From contig NZ_JAEKFI010000004.1 in the NCBI RefSeq assembly GCF_016650635.1, positions 1,188,001 to 1,252,000 of the forward strand: DNA of 64,000 bases. Reading direction: 5' to 3'. The position numbers were made by a program, and so were the translations under genes. The stretch is from Pseudomonas sp. TH43. GTDB taxonomy: Bacteria > Pseudomonadota > Gammaproteobacteria > Pseudomonadales > Pseudomonadaceae. This document shows positions 16,749 to 24,443 of this stretch, in pieces (the stretch's first letter is position 1; the number at the start of each line of letters is the position of its first letter). The notes under the pieces were generated by a model. That model saw only the letters and a program-made list of their open reading frames with translations. It was not told where the DNA came from and did no database searches.

Positions 16749-17720
16749 ATGAGCGTTCGCGTCGGGATTGTCATGGACCCTATCGCCAGCATCTCCTATA
16801 AAAAGGATAGCTCGCTGGCCATGCTGCTGGCTGCGCAGAAGCGCGGCTGGGAGCTGTTCTATATGGAACAGCGCGACCTGTACCAGGGCGAAGGTCAGGC
16901 ACGGGCGCGCATGCGTCCGCTGAAAGTCTTCGCCAACCCGGAAAAATGGTTCGAACTGGACGCCGAGCAGGACAACCTGCTGAGCGATCTGGACGTGATC
17001 CTGATGCGCAAGGACCCGCCGTTCGACATGGAGTTTGTCTACTCCACTTATCTGCTCGAACAAGCCGAAACCGCTGGCGTGCTGGTAGTGAACAAGCCGC
17101 AAAGCCTGCGCGACTGCAATGAAAAACTGTTCGCCACGCTGTTCCCGCAGTGCACGCCGCCGACCGTGGTCAGCCGTCGCGCCGATGTGCTGCGTGAATT
17201 TGCCGCGAAACACGGCGATGTGATCCTCAAGCCGCTGGACGGCATGGGCGGCACGTCGATCTTCCGTCACCGCGCCGGTGATCCGAACCTGTCGGTGATC
17301 CTCGAAACCCTGACCGCCCTCGGTGGCCAGCAGATCATGGGCCAGGCTTACCTGCCGGCGATCAAGGACGGCGACAAACGTATTCTGATGATCGACGGCG
17401 AGCCGGTGGATTATTGCCTGGCGCGGATTCCGGCGCAGGGCGAAACCCGTGGCAACCTTGCCGCTGGTGGTCGTGGTGAAGCGCGTCCGCTGACTGACAA
17501 GGATCGCTGGATCGCCGCTCAGGTCGGCCCGACCCTGCGCGAGAAAGGCCTGCTGTTCGTCGGTCTCGACGTGATCGGTGAAAGCCTGACCGAAATCAAC
17601 GTCACCAGCCCGACCTGCATCCGCGAAATCGACAACGCGTTTGGCACTGACATCGGCGGCATGCTCATGGATGCTATCGAGAAGAAGCTGCAAGCCTCTA
17701 GCCGCAAGCAGCAAGTCTGA
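16749..17720 (+). CDS. gshB: Glutathione synthase
   Basis: The 323-residue ATP-grasp enzyme joins gamma-glutamylcysteine and glycine. It begins MSVRVGIVMDPIASISYKKDSSLAMLLAAQKRGW, the prokaryotic GshB signature, and contains VILKPLDGMGGTSIFRH and a C-terminal NVTSPTCIREID metal and ATP site. GAGG lies about seven bases before the ATG. The last codons (KKLQASSRKQQV) run into a CAAGC-rich repeat, so the C-terminal tail is partly repeat-derived. Confidence 0.96.
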   Translation: MSVRVGIVMDPIASISYKKDSSLAMLLAAQKRGWELFYMEQRDLYQGEGQARARMRPLKVFANPEKWFELDAEQDNLLSDLDVILMRKDPPFDMEFVYSTYLLEQAETAGVLVVNKPQSLRDCNEKLFATLFPQCTPPTVVSRRADVLREFAAKHGDVILKPLDGMGGTSIFRHRAGDPNLSVILETLTALGGQQIMGQAYLPAIKDGDKRILMIDGEPVDYCLARIPAQGETRGNLAAGGRGEARPLTDKDRWIAAQVGPTLREKGLLFVGLDVIGESLTEINVTSPTCIREIDNAFGTDIGGMLMDAIEKKLQASSRKQQV

Positions 17721-17826
17721 CGGCCAGCTACAAGCCGCAAGCCATGAGCTACAAGCTTTTACTTGCAGCTTGCCGCTCGAAACTTGCAGCTGCCCTTATG
17801 TCGCTTGCCACTTGAAGCTTGCAGCT
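17687..17826. repeat. Cluster of AGCTACAAGCCGCAAGC / GCTTGCAGCTT repeats
   Basis: Forward-oriented copies (such as GCTGCAAGCCTC, GCTACAAGCCGCAAGC and GAGCTACAAGC) are followed by inverted copies (ACTTGCAGCTTGC, ACTTGCAGCTG, GAAGCTTGCAGCT). The whole can fold as one long imperfect hairpin. It begins inside the last codons of gshB. Confidence 0.75.
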
Positions 17827-17881
17827 AAAAACCAACATTGCGTTATCATGCCGAGCCCGTAAAAACGCGATGTTGGTTTTT
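17827..17881 (+). terminator. 16-bp hairpin with T-run, directly before tonB3
   Basis: AAAAACCAACATTGCG (17827-17842) pairs with CGCGATGTTGGTTTTT (17866-17881) with a single G-T wobble and a 23-base loop. The T-rich end gives an intrinsic-terminator shape for gshB. It finishes only five bases before the tonB3 ATG, so it may instead act as an attenuator or hide the start region. Confidence 0.7.
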
Positions 17882-17886
17882 CTGTC

Positions 17887-18786
17887 ATGACCCTCCCGTC
17901 CGATCTGCCCGTTGAACTCGCCCATCGTGGCGTGCGCCCGGCCGATCGCCTCGGATTTACCCTGTTTCTCGCGGCGCTGATTCATTTGGCGCTGCTGCTG
18001 GGCGTCGGCTTCACGATGGTCGAGCCCAAGCAGATCAGCAAAACCCTGGAAATTACCCTCGCCACCTTCAAGAGTGAGAAGAAGCCAGAGAAGGCAGACT
18101 TTCTCGCCCAGGAACATCAGGAAGGCAGCGGCACGCTGGACAAGAAGGCAATCCCGAAGACCACCGAGGTCGCGCCATTCCAGGACAACCAGGTCAAAAA
18201 GGTCACTCCGCCGCCGGCCGCCAAGCCGCAAGTGCAGGAAGCCGCGCCCAAGGCAGCGGTGACCACCGTCGCGCCGCAGCCGAAAAAAGCGCCGACCAAG
18301 AAAGAAGAAGCCAAGACCGAGGTCAAGCCGACAGTCGACGCGCCGGAGTTCGACAGCTCGCAGCTGTCCAGCGACATCGCCAGCCTCGAAGCCGAACTGG
18401 CCAAGGAACAACAGCTGTACGCCAAACGCCCGCGCATTCACCGTTTGAGCGCGGCGTCGACCATGCGCGACAAGGGCGCCTGGTACAAAGACGATTGGCG
18501 CAAGAAGGTCGAGCGCATCGGCAACCTCAATTACCCCGAAGAGGCTCGACGCAAGCAGATCTACGGCAATTTGCGCCTGATGGTCTCGATCAACCGCGAC
18601 GGCTCGCTGTATGAAGTGCTGGTGCTGGAGTCTTCCGGTCAGCCGTTGCTGGATCAGGCAGCGCAGCGCATTGTCCGACTGGCGGCGCCATTTGCCCCGT
18701 TTACCGGGGACTTGTCGGATATCGACCGTTTGGAAATCATCCGCACCTGGAAATTCGCCCGCGGCGACAAGCTCTCCAGCAACTGA
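17887..18786 (+). CDS. tonB3: TonB-family energy transducer (TonB3)
   Basis: The 299-residue protein has a cytoplasmic lead, one membrane anchor (about residues 24-45, FTLFLAALIHLALLLGVGFTMV), a Pro/Lys/Ala-rich periplasmic spacer (about 60-150) and a C-terminal TonB domain (about 205-290, YPEEARRKQIYGNLRLMVSINRDG). In P. aeruginosa the homologue next to gshB-pilG is TonB3, needed for twitching and pilus assembly, which suits its position beside the Pil-Chp genes. No clear Shine-Dalgarno precedes the ATG. Confidence 0.88.
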   Translation: MTLPSDLPVELAHRGVRPADRLGFTLFLAALIHLALLLGVGFTMVEPKQISKTLEITLATFKSEKKPEKADFLAQEHQEGSGTLDKKAIPKTTEVAPFQDNQVKKVTPPPAAKPQVQEAAPKAAVTTVAPQPKKAPTKKEEAKTEVKPTVDAPEFDSSQLSSDIASLEAELAKEQQLYAKRPRIHRLSAASTMRDKGAWYKDDWRKKVERIGNLNYPEEARRKQIYGNLRLMVSINRDGSLYEVLVLESSGQPLLDQAAQRIVRLAAPFAPFTGDLSDIDRLEIIRTWKFARGDKLSSN

Positions 18787-18812
18787 ATATTCCTGTAGCA
18801 ACGAGATTCATT

Positions 18813-18941
18813 GTGGCGAGGGGATTTATCCCCGTTCGGCTGCGCAGCAGTCGCAAAACCATCATTCACGGAGTGTCAGCAGACCGTACCAATCGATTCA
18901 GGGCCGCTTTGCGCCCCAACGGGGATAAATCCCCTCGCCAC
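18813..18941. repeat. REPIN-like pair, GTGGCGAGGGGATTTATCCCC family, copy 2
   Basis: Inverted arms of the same family as at 14881, about 85 bases apart, between tonB3 and algH. The internal GTTCGGCTGC-AGCAGTCGCAAAACC block is also conserved among copies. Confidence 0.9.
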
Positions 18942-19026
18942 AAATGCCATGTTCCAACAAGCGGTCTGTGTTGTTGTCAGCATCTCCAGCTTGTCAGTTC
19001 GCCCCCCGAACGCCACACTAGCGCAC

Positions 19027-19599
19027 ATGAAAAACGTCAGCCCCAGCTACCTCAAGCATCAATTCCTGATCGCCATGCCACACATGGCCGACCCGAACTT
19101 TGCCCACACCTTGACCTACATCGTCGAGCACACGGCCAATGGCGCTATGGGGATTGTGGTCAACAGACCGCAAGAGCTGAATCTGGCCGACATTCTTGAG
19201 CAATTGCGCCCGGACATCGATCCGCCGGCCCTCTGCCAGCATGTGCCGATCTTCATCGGCGGCCCGGTGCAGACCGATCGCGGTTTTGTGTTGCACCCGG
19301 CGGGCAAGACTTTCCAGGCCACTGCGCAACTGGACGGTGATCTGGCTCTGTCGACCTCGCAAGACGTGCTGTTCGCCATCGCGGACGGCGTCGGCCCGGC
19401 AAAAAGCCTGATCGCCCTCGGCTACGCCGGTTGGGAAGCCGGGCAACTCGAAGCCGAAATGGCCGACAACGCCTGGCTGACCTGCCCGTACGACGCCGAC
19501 ATCCTGTTCAACACCAGCAGCGAACTGCGCCTCGAGGCTGCGGCCAGGCACCTGGGGATCAACCTCAGCCTGCTAACCAGCCAGGCGGGGCACGCCTGA
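19027..19599 (+). CDS. algH: YqgE/AlgH family protein
   Basis: The 190-residue DUF179 (YqgE/AlgH) protein begins MKNVSPSYLKHQFLIAMPHMADPNFAHTLTYIVEHT. Family motifs GAMGIVVNRP, FIGGPVQTDRGFVLH and GYAGWEAGQLE are present. Its biochemical role is not settled; AlgH was linked to alginate expression in P. aeruginosa. The start was chosen by the conserved N-terminus; the open frame continues upstream through the repeat pair. The stop overlaps the ruvX start. Confidence 0.93.
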   Translation: MKNVSPSYLKHQFLIAMPHMADPNFAHTLTYIVEHTANGAMGIVVNRPQELNLADILEQLRPDIDPPALCQHVPIFIGGPVQTDRGFVLHPAGKTFQATAQLDGDLALSTSQDVLFAIADGVGPAKSLIALGYAGWEAGQLEAEMADNAWLTCPYDADILFNTSSELRLEAAARHLGINLSLLTSQAGHA

Positions 19600-20036
19600 T
19601 GGCCCTGCGCCTGATTCTCGGCTTCGACTACGGCACCAAACAGATCGGCGTCGCGGTCGGCCAGGTGATTACCGGCCAGGCCCGCGAGCTGTGCACCCTG
19701 AAAGCGCAAAACGGCATTCCCGACTGGAATCAGGTTGAAGCGCTGTTCAAGGAATGGAAGCCCGACGCCGTCGTCGTCGGCCTGCCGCTGAACATGGACG
19801 GCACGCCGAGCGAAATGTGCCTGCGCGCCGAGAAATTCGCCCGCCGCCTCAATGGCCGCTTCAACGTGCCCTTCTATACCCACGACGAACGCCTGACCAC
19901 TTTCGAGGCCAAGGGCGAGCGTCTGGTGCGTGGCGGGCAAAAAGGCAGTTACCGCGACAACCCGGTCGATGCCATCGCCGCCGCTCTGCTGTTGCAGGGC
20001 TGGCTCGATGAAAACACCGCACTATTTGAATCCTGA
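19599..20036 (+). CDS. ruvX: Putative pre-16S rRNA nuclease / Holliday junction resolvase YqgF
   Basis: The 145-residue RNase H-fold protein begins MALRLILGFDYGTKQIGVAVGQ, the YqgF motif with the first catalytic Asp in GFDYG. VVGLPLNMDGT, YTHDERLTT and a C-terminal DAIAAALLLQ Asp complete the active site. YqgF matures the 16S rRNA 5' end. Its ATG overlaps the algH TGA as TGATG. A hairpin terminator follows immediately. Confidence 0.94.
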   Translation: MALRLILGFDYGTKQIGVAVGQVITGQARELCTLKAQNGIPDWNQVEALFKEWKPDAVVVGLPLNMDGTPSEMCLRAEKFARRLNGRFNVPFYTHDERLTTFEAKGERLVRGGQKGSYRDNPVDAIAAALLLQGWLDENTALFES

Positions 20037-20037
20037 C

Positions 20038-20060
20038 AAGCGCTTCGGCGCTTTTCTTTT
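20038..20060 (+). terminator. Intrinsic terminator between ruvX and pyrR
   Basis: AAGCGC-TTCG-GCGCTT forms a tight tetraloop stem two bases past the ruvX stop and is followed by TTCTTTT. It separates algH-ruvX from the pyrimidine genes or attenuates read-through into them. Confidence 0.75.
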
Positions 20061-20117
20061 GGCTAAAAACCCAGTCATGTCCGGCAGGACGAGTCTCGGG
20101 TCAAAGAAGGAGCAACC

Positions 20118-20624
20118 ATGAGTCTGCCCAATCCCGCCGATCTGATCAGCCAGATGGCGACCCGCCTCAAGGCGCACCTTGCCCAGCGTGAAATCACTGA
20201 ACCGCGATACATCGGCATTCGCACTGGCGGCATCTGGGTCGCGCAGGCACTGCTCAAGGAGCTGGGCAGCGACGCGCCGCTGGGCACGCTGGATGTGTCC
20301 TTCTACCGCGACGACTTCAGCCAGAACGGTCTGCACCCGCAAGTACGGCCGTCCGCCCTGCCCTTCGAGATCGAAGGCCAGCATCTGGTGCTGATCGATG
20401 ACGTGCTGATGAGCGGCCGCACCATCCGCGCCGCCATGAACGAATTGTTCGACTACGGCCGCCCGGCCAGCGTGACGCTGGTCTGCCTGCTGGATCTGGA
20501 CGCCGGCGAGCTTCCGATCCGCCCGAACGTGGTCGGCGCGACCCTGTCGCTGGCCGCTCACGAACGGGTGAAGCTGTCCGGCCCCGAGCCGCTGACGCTC
20601 GAACTGCAAGACTTCAACCTTTAA
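20118..20624 (+). CDS. pyrR: Bifunctional pyr regulator / uracil phosphoribosyltransferase PyrR
   Basis: The 168-residue phosphoribosyltransferase-fold protein has the PRPP-binding loop VLIDDVLMSGRTIRA at residues 91-105. PyrR couples pyrimidine levels to pyr expression and can act as a uracil phosphoribosyltransferase. In Pseudomonas it precedes pyrB-pyrC', as here. AAGGAG lies six bases before the ATG. Confidence 0.95.
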   Translation: MSLPNPADLISQMATRLKAHLAQREITEPRYIGIRTGGIWVAQALLKELGSDAPLGTLDVSFYRDDFSQNGLHPQVRPSALPFEIEGQHLVLIDDVLMSGRTIRAAMNELFDYGRPASVTLVCLLDLDAGELPIRPNVVGATLSLAAHERVKLSGPEPLTLELQDFNL

Positions 20625-20651
20625 TCCGCCCTATTGAGAGTCCCCCTCGCG

Positions 20652-21656
20652 ATGACGCCTCTAGATACCAAGCGCCCGCTGCAGCTCAATGATCAGGGCC
20701 AGCTGCGCCACTTCCTCTCGCTCGACGGCCTGCGCCGCGAGTTGCTGACGGAAATCCTCGACACTGCCGACTCGTTCCTCGAAGTCGGTGCCCGGGCGGT
20801 GAAGAAAGTCCCGTTGCTGCGCGGCAAGACCGTGTGCAACGTGTTCTTCGAAAATTCGACCCGCACCCGCACCACCTTCGAACTGGCCGCTCAGCGGCTG
20901 TCGGCGGACGTGATCACCCTGAACGTGTCGACTTCGTCGGCAAGTAAAGGTGAAACGCTGCTCGACACCTTGCGCAACCTCGAAGCCATGGCTGCTGACA
21001 TGTTCGTCGTGCGCCACGGTGATTCCGGCGCCGCACACTTCATCGCCGAACATGTTTGCCCGCAAGTGGCGATCATCAACGGCGGCGACGGCCGTCACGC
21101 TCACCCGACGCAGGGCATGCTCGACATGCTCACCATCCGTCGGCACAAGGGCAGTTTCGAAAACCTCTCGGTGGCCATCGTCGGCGACATCCTGCATTCG
21201 CGGGTGGCGCGCTCGAACATGCTTGCCCTGAAAACACTCGGCTGCCCGGACATCCGCGTGATCGCGCCGAAAACCCTGTTGCCGATCGGCATCGAGCAGT
21301 ACGGCGTGAAGGTCTACACCGACATGACCGAAGGCCTGAAAGACGTCGACGTGGTGATCATGCTGCGCCTGCAGCGTGAACGCATGACCGGCGGCCTGCT
21401 GCCGAGCGAAGGCGAGTTCTACCGCCTGTTCGGCTTGACCACCGCGCGCCTGGCCGGGGCCAAACCGGATTGCATCGTCATGCACCCGGGGCCGATCAAC
21501 CGCGGGGTGGAGATCGAGTCCGCAGTGGCCGACGGCCCGCACTCGGTGATTCTCAATCAGGTCACTTACGGCATCGCGATTCGTATGGCTGTGTTGTCCA
21601 TGGCCATGAGCGGACAAACCGCGCAGCGTCAATTCGAGCAGGAGAACGCCCAGTGA
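20652..21656 (+). CDS. pyrB: Aspartate carbamoyltransferase catalytic subunit
   Basis: The 334-residue enzyme makes carbamoyl-aspartate in pyrimidine synthesis. The carbamoyl-phosphate motif NSTRTRTTFE lies at residues 69-78; HPTQGMLDMLT and VMHPGPINRG are further family motifs. The ATG at 20652 was chosen over an in-frame TTG six codons upstream. It is longer than the E. coli subunit, as expected for the Pseudomonas PyrB-PyrC' dodecamer type. The stop overlaps the pyrC' GTG start. Confidence 0.95.
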   Translation: MTPLDTKRPLQLNDQGQLRHFLSLDGLRRELLTEILDTADSFLEVGARAVKKVPLLRGKTVCNVFFENSTRTRTTFELAAQRLSADVITLNVSTSSASKGETLLDTLRNLEAMAADMFVVRHGDSGAAHFIAEHVCPQVAIINGGDGRHAHPTQGMLDMLTIRRHKGSFENLSVAIVGDILHSRVARSNMLALKTLGCPDIRVIAPKTLLPIGIEQYGVKVYTDMTEGLKDVDVVIMLRLQRERMTGGLLPSEGEFYRLFGLTTARLAGAKPDCIVMHPGPINRGVEIESAVADGPHSVILNQVTYGIAIRMAVLSMAMSGQTAQRQFEQENAQ

Positions 21657-22924
21657 AGCTCAGCATTCTCGGCGCACGCGTCATCGATCCAAGCAGCGGC
21701 CTGGATCAAATCACCGACATTCACGTTGAAGCCTGCAAGATCGTCGCCCTCGGCGCGGCCCCAGCGGGTTTCACGGCAGTGGAAACCATCGACGCCCAAG
21801 GCCTTGTCGCCGCACCGGGCCTCGTCGACCTGAACGTGGCCCTGCGCGAGCCGGGCTACAGCCGCAAAGGTTCGATCGTCAGCGAAACCCGTGCAGCGGC
21901 CGCTGGCGGTGTGACCAGCCTGTGCTGCCCGCCGAAAACCAAACCGGTGCTCGACACCTCGGCCGTGGCCGAGCTGATCCTCGACCGCGCCCGTGAGGCC
22001 GGCAACACCAAGGTGTTTCCGATTGGCGCGCTGAGCAAAGGCCTGGACGGCGAGCAACTGGCGGAGCTGGTGGCCCTGCGCGACGCCGGTTGTGTGGCGT
22101 TCGGCAACGGTCTGGAGAGTTTCCGCAACACCCGCACCCTGTGCCGGGCGCTGGAATATGCGGCGACCTTCGATCTGACGGTGATTTTCAACTCGCAGGA
22201 CCACGATCTGGCTGAAGGTGGCTTGGCTCACGAAGGCGCGGTGGCCAGCTTCCTCGGTCTGCCGGGGATTCCGGAAACGGCTGAAACCGTGGCGCTGGCT
22301 CGTGATCTGCTGCTGGTCGAGCAAACCGGCGTGCGCGCACATTTCAGCCAACTGACCAGCGCTCGCGGTGTGGCGCTGATTGCTCAGGCTCAGGCCCGTG
22401 GTTTGCAGGTGACGGCGGATGTGGCGCTGTATCAACTGATCCTGACCGATGAGGCGCTGATCGACTTCAACAGCCTGTATCACGTGCAGCCGCCGCTGCG
22501 CACTCGCGCTGACCGTGATGGGCTGCGCGAGGCGGTGAAGTCCGGTGTGGTCTCGGCGATCTCCAGTCATCACCAACCGCATGAACGTGACGCCAAACTG
22601 GCGCCGTTCGGTGCGACCGAGCCGGGCATCAGCAGTGTTGAGCTGTTGCTGCCATTGGCGATGACGCTGGTTGAGGATGGCTTGCTGGATCTACCGACGC
22701 TGCTCGCCCGTTTGAGCGCTGGCCCGGCCGAGGCGTTGCGCCTGCCAGCGGGCAAACTGACGGTGGGTGGTGCGGCGGATATCGTGCTGTTCGACCCGCA
22801 GGCTTCGACGGTGGCCGGTGAGAACTGGTTGTCAAAAGGCGAGAACTGCCCGTTCCTGGGGCATACATTGCCGGGCGTGGTTCGTTACACCTTGGTGGAC
22901 GGCCGGATCAGCCACCAAGCTTGA
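21653..22924 (+). CDS. pyrC': Dihydroorotase-like subunit PyrC' (catalytically degenerate)
   Basis: The 423-residue amidohydrolase-fold protein starts at a GTG overlapping the pyrB stop (GTGA), with GGAG about nine bases upstream. In active dihydroorotases the DxHVHLREPG motif supplies two zinc-binding histidines; here it reads DLNVALREPG, so both are missing. That fits the inactive PyrC' that holds the PyrB catalytic subunits together in Pseudomonas. The active dihydroorotase must be encoded elsewhere. Confidence 0.93.
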   Translation: MKLSILGARVIDPSSGLDQITDIHVEACKIVALGAAPAGFTAVETIDAQGLVAAPGLVDLNVALREPGYSRKGSIVSETRAAAAGGVTSLCCPPKTKPVLDTSAVAELILDRAREAGNTKVFPIGALSKGLDGEQLAELVALRDAGCVAFGNGLESFRNTRTLCRALEYAATFDLTVIFNSQDHDLAEGGLAHEGAVASFLGLPGIPETAETVALARDLLLVEQTGVRAHFSQLTSARGVALIAQAQARGLQVTADVALYQLILTDEALIDFNSLYHVQPPLRTRADRDGLREAVKSGVVSAISSHHQPHERDAKLAPFGATEPGISSVELLLPLAMTLVEDGLLDLPTLLARLSAGPAEALRLPAGKLTVGGAADIVLFDPQASTVAGENWLSKGENCPFLGHTLPGVVRYTLVDGRISHQA

Positions 22925-22938
22925 TACCAAGGCATATT

Positions 22939-23068
22939 GTGGCGAGGGGATTTATCCCCGTTCGGCTGCGAAGCAGTCGCGAAGCCATTGCACGCGGTGG
23001 ATCCTATCCACCGCGTTCTCGGATTCAGGGCCGCTTCGCAGCCCAAAGGGGATAAATCCCCTCGCCAC
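22939..23068. repeat. REPIN-like pair, GTGGCGAGGGGATTTATCCCC family, copy 3
   Basis: The inverted arms lie between the convergent pyrC' and TM2 genes and end four bases before the TM2 stop. The loop contains a further small palindrome, GCGGTGGATCCTATCCACCGC. Confidence 0.9.
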
Positions 23069-23071
23069 GGG

Positions 23072-23491
23072 TTACTGGAAGGCGCCGCGATTCTGCGCGT
23101 TGCGCACCGAGACCTGATCATTCAGTGTCCAGAAGTCATACAGCACGCCAACAAAGAACAACCCGCCCGTCAGCAGATACACCAGCCCGCTGATCCACTT
23201 CCCCTGGTACATCCGGTGCACACCGAACACCCCAAGGAACGTCAGCAGAATCCACGCGACGTTGTACTCGATCGGCCCTGCGGTAAAACGCAGATCGGCT
23301 TCGCGATCCATCGCCGGGATCAGAAATAGATCGATCAGCCAACCAATGCCCAGCAAACCGAAGGTGAAAAACCAGATCGTCCCGGTCACAGGTTTGCCGT
23401 AATAGAAGCGGTGAGCGCCGGTGAAACCGAAAATCCACAGCAGATAACCGATGACTTTGCTGTGTGTATCCTGGGATTGATAGCGGTTCAT
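23072..23491 (-). CDS. TM2 domain-containing membrane protein
   Basis: The 139-residue protein begins MNRYQSQDTHSKVIGYLLWIFGFTGAHRFYYGKPVTG, a classic TM2 domain: a membrane helix, a GxHRFYxG turn, and a second helix (IWFFTFGLLGIGWLIDLFLIP). A second, similar unit follows (VAWILLTFLGVFGVHRMYQGKWISGLVYLLTGG), so it carries two TM2-like repeats. Function is unknown. GAGGT precedes the ATG. Confidence 0.85.
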   Translation of the reverse strand: MNRYQSQDTHSKVIGYLLWIFGFTGAHRFYYGKPVTGTIWFFTFGLLGIGWLIDLFLIPAMDREADLRFTAGPIEYNVAWILLTFLGVFGVHRMYQGKWISGLVYLLTGGLFFVGVLYDFWTLNDQVSVRNAQNRGAFQ

Positions 23492-23555
23492 GAATGACCT
23501 CATTTGCCTCGATAGATAAATATTTTCTGCATCTGTGTGACTTTTTTATGTCGAG

Positions 23556-23629
23556 CCGACAAGTGGCTCGTCACTGTTACACCTTGCGCAAAGCCTTGTG
23601 GGGCTTGGGTTCTGTCCGACAATTGGCTC
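23556..23629. repeat. Pair of direct repeats CCGACAA-TGGCTC upstream of the NlpC/P60 gene
   Basis: CCGACAAGTGGCTC (23556-23569) and CCGACAATTGGCTC (23616-23629) match at 13 of 14 bases and are exactly 60 bases apart. The first copy sits in a GAGCC...GGCTC inverted repeat. They lie in the 238-base gap between divergent genes and could be operators. Confidence 0.5.
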
Positions 23630-23741
23630 AATTTACCGCTTGTTGAACGAAATTGACCCCGAGGTTGAATCGACCAACGGCCTCGGAACAGACAAAAAAG
23701 CTGTTATAAAGTTGCGCGCTAACACATAAGAGCCACGCCTA

Positions 23742-24365
23742 ATGCGACCATTTTTCAAGACATGGCTAACCATCTGCCTATTAATGCCACTGGCCGCCCA
23801 CGCCACCAATCGTGAGCAACGTCTTCCCAACGTCAACGGTTTCACCCCTAAATCCCATGCTTCTGCCCCTTCGAGCAAAAGCAGCAAAAGCAAAACCACC
23901 ACGCTGAGCAGCAAGAGCCACGGCAAGCTGGTGCCACCGATGGCGAGCAAGGAAAGCAGCAACGTCCTCAGCCGCGCGGTAAACGTCCTCGGTACACCTT
24001 ATCGTTGGGGCGGCAGCAGCCCAAGTAAAGGCTTCGATTGCAGCGGCCTGGTCAAATACGCGTTCAACGACGCCACGTTCGACCTGCCACGCACTTCCAA
24101 TGCCATGGCCAGCGGTCATGGCGAGAAGGTCGAGCGCAAGGACCTCAAGCCCGGCGACCTGATCTTCTTCAACATCAAGAGCCGTCGGGTCAATCATGTT
24201 GCGATCTACCTGGGCAACGACCGCTTCATCCACGCGCCGCGTCGCGGCAAGTCGGTAAGCATCGACACCCTGAACAAGCCGTACTGGGAAAAGCACTACG
24301 TAGTTGCCAAACGCGTATTGCCGAAAGAACCGGCCAGCAAGCAATTGCGCGTGGTTCAGCGCTGA
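23742..24365 (+). CDS. C40-family NlpC/P60 peptidoglycan peptidase
   Basis: The 207-residue secreted protein has an N-terminal signal peptide (LTICLLMPLAAHA), a Ser/Lys-rich linker (residues about 38-70) and an NlpC/P60 domain. The catalytic residues are C100 (KGFDCSGLV), H152 (VNHVAIYLG) and H164 (FIHAPRRG). Such enzymes cut D-iGlu-mDAP cross-peptides in the wall. It converges on rpoH across a shared terminator. Confidence 0.92.
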   Translation: MRPFFKTWLTICLLMPLAAHATNREQRLPNVNGFTPKSHASAPSSKSSKSKTTTLSSKSHGKLVPPMASKESSNVLSRAVNVLGTPYRWGGSSPSKGFDCSGLVKYAFNDATFDLPRTSNAMASGHGEKVERKDLKPGDLIFFNIKSRRVNHVAIYLGNDRFIHAPRRGKSVSIDTLNKPYWEKHYVVAKRVLPKEPASKQLRVVQR

Positions 24366-24390
24366 TCTGATCAGCTTTAACGCTGCATAC

Positions 24391-24427
24391 AAAAACGCCC
24401 CGATCATTGCTGATCGGGGCGTTTTTT
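24391..24427. terminator. Bidirectional intrinsic terminator
   Basis: AAAAACGCCCCGATCA-TTGC-TGATCGGGGCGTTTTTT is a perfect stem with A and T runs on either side. It serves both the peptidase gene and the convergent rpoH. Confidence 0.93.
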
Positions 24428-24443
24428 ATTGCCTGCTCACCGG

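Noticed and set aside
14881..23068. Regularly spaced repeats resembling a dispersed array
   Set aside because: They are REPIN-like inverted pairs about 4 kb apart with genes between them, not a CRISPR array; no cas gene is present.
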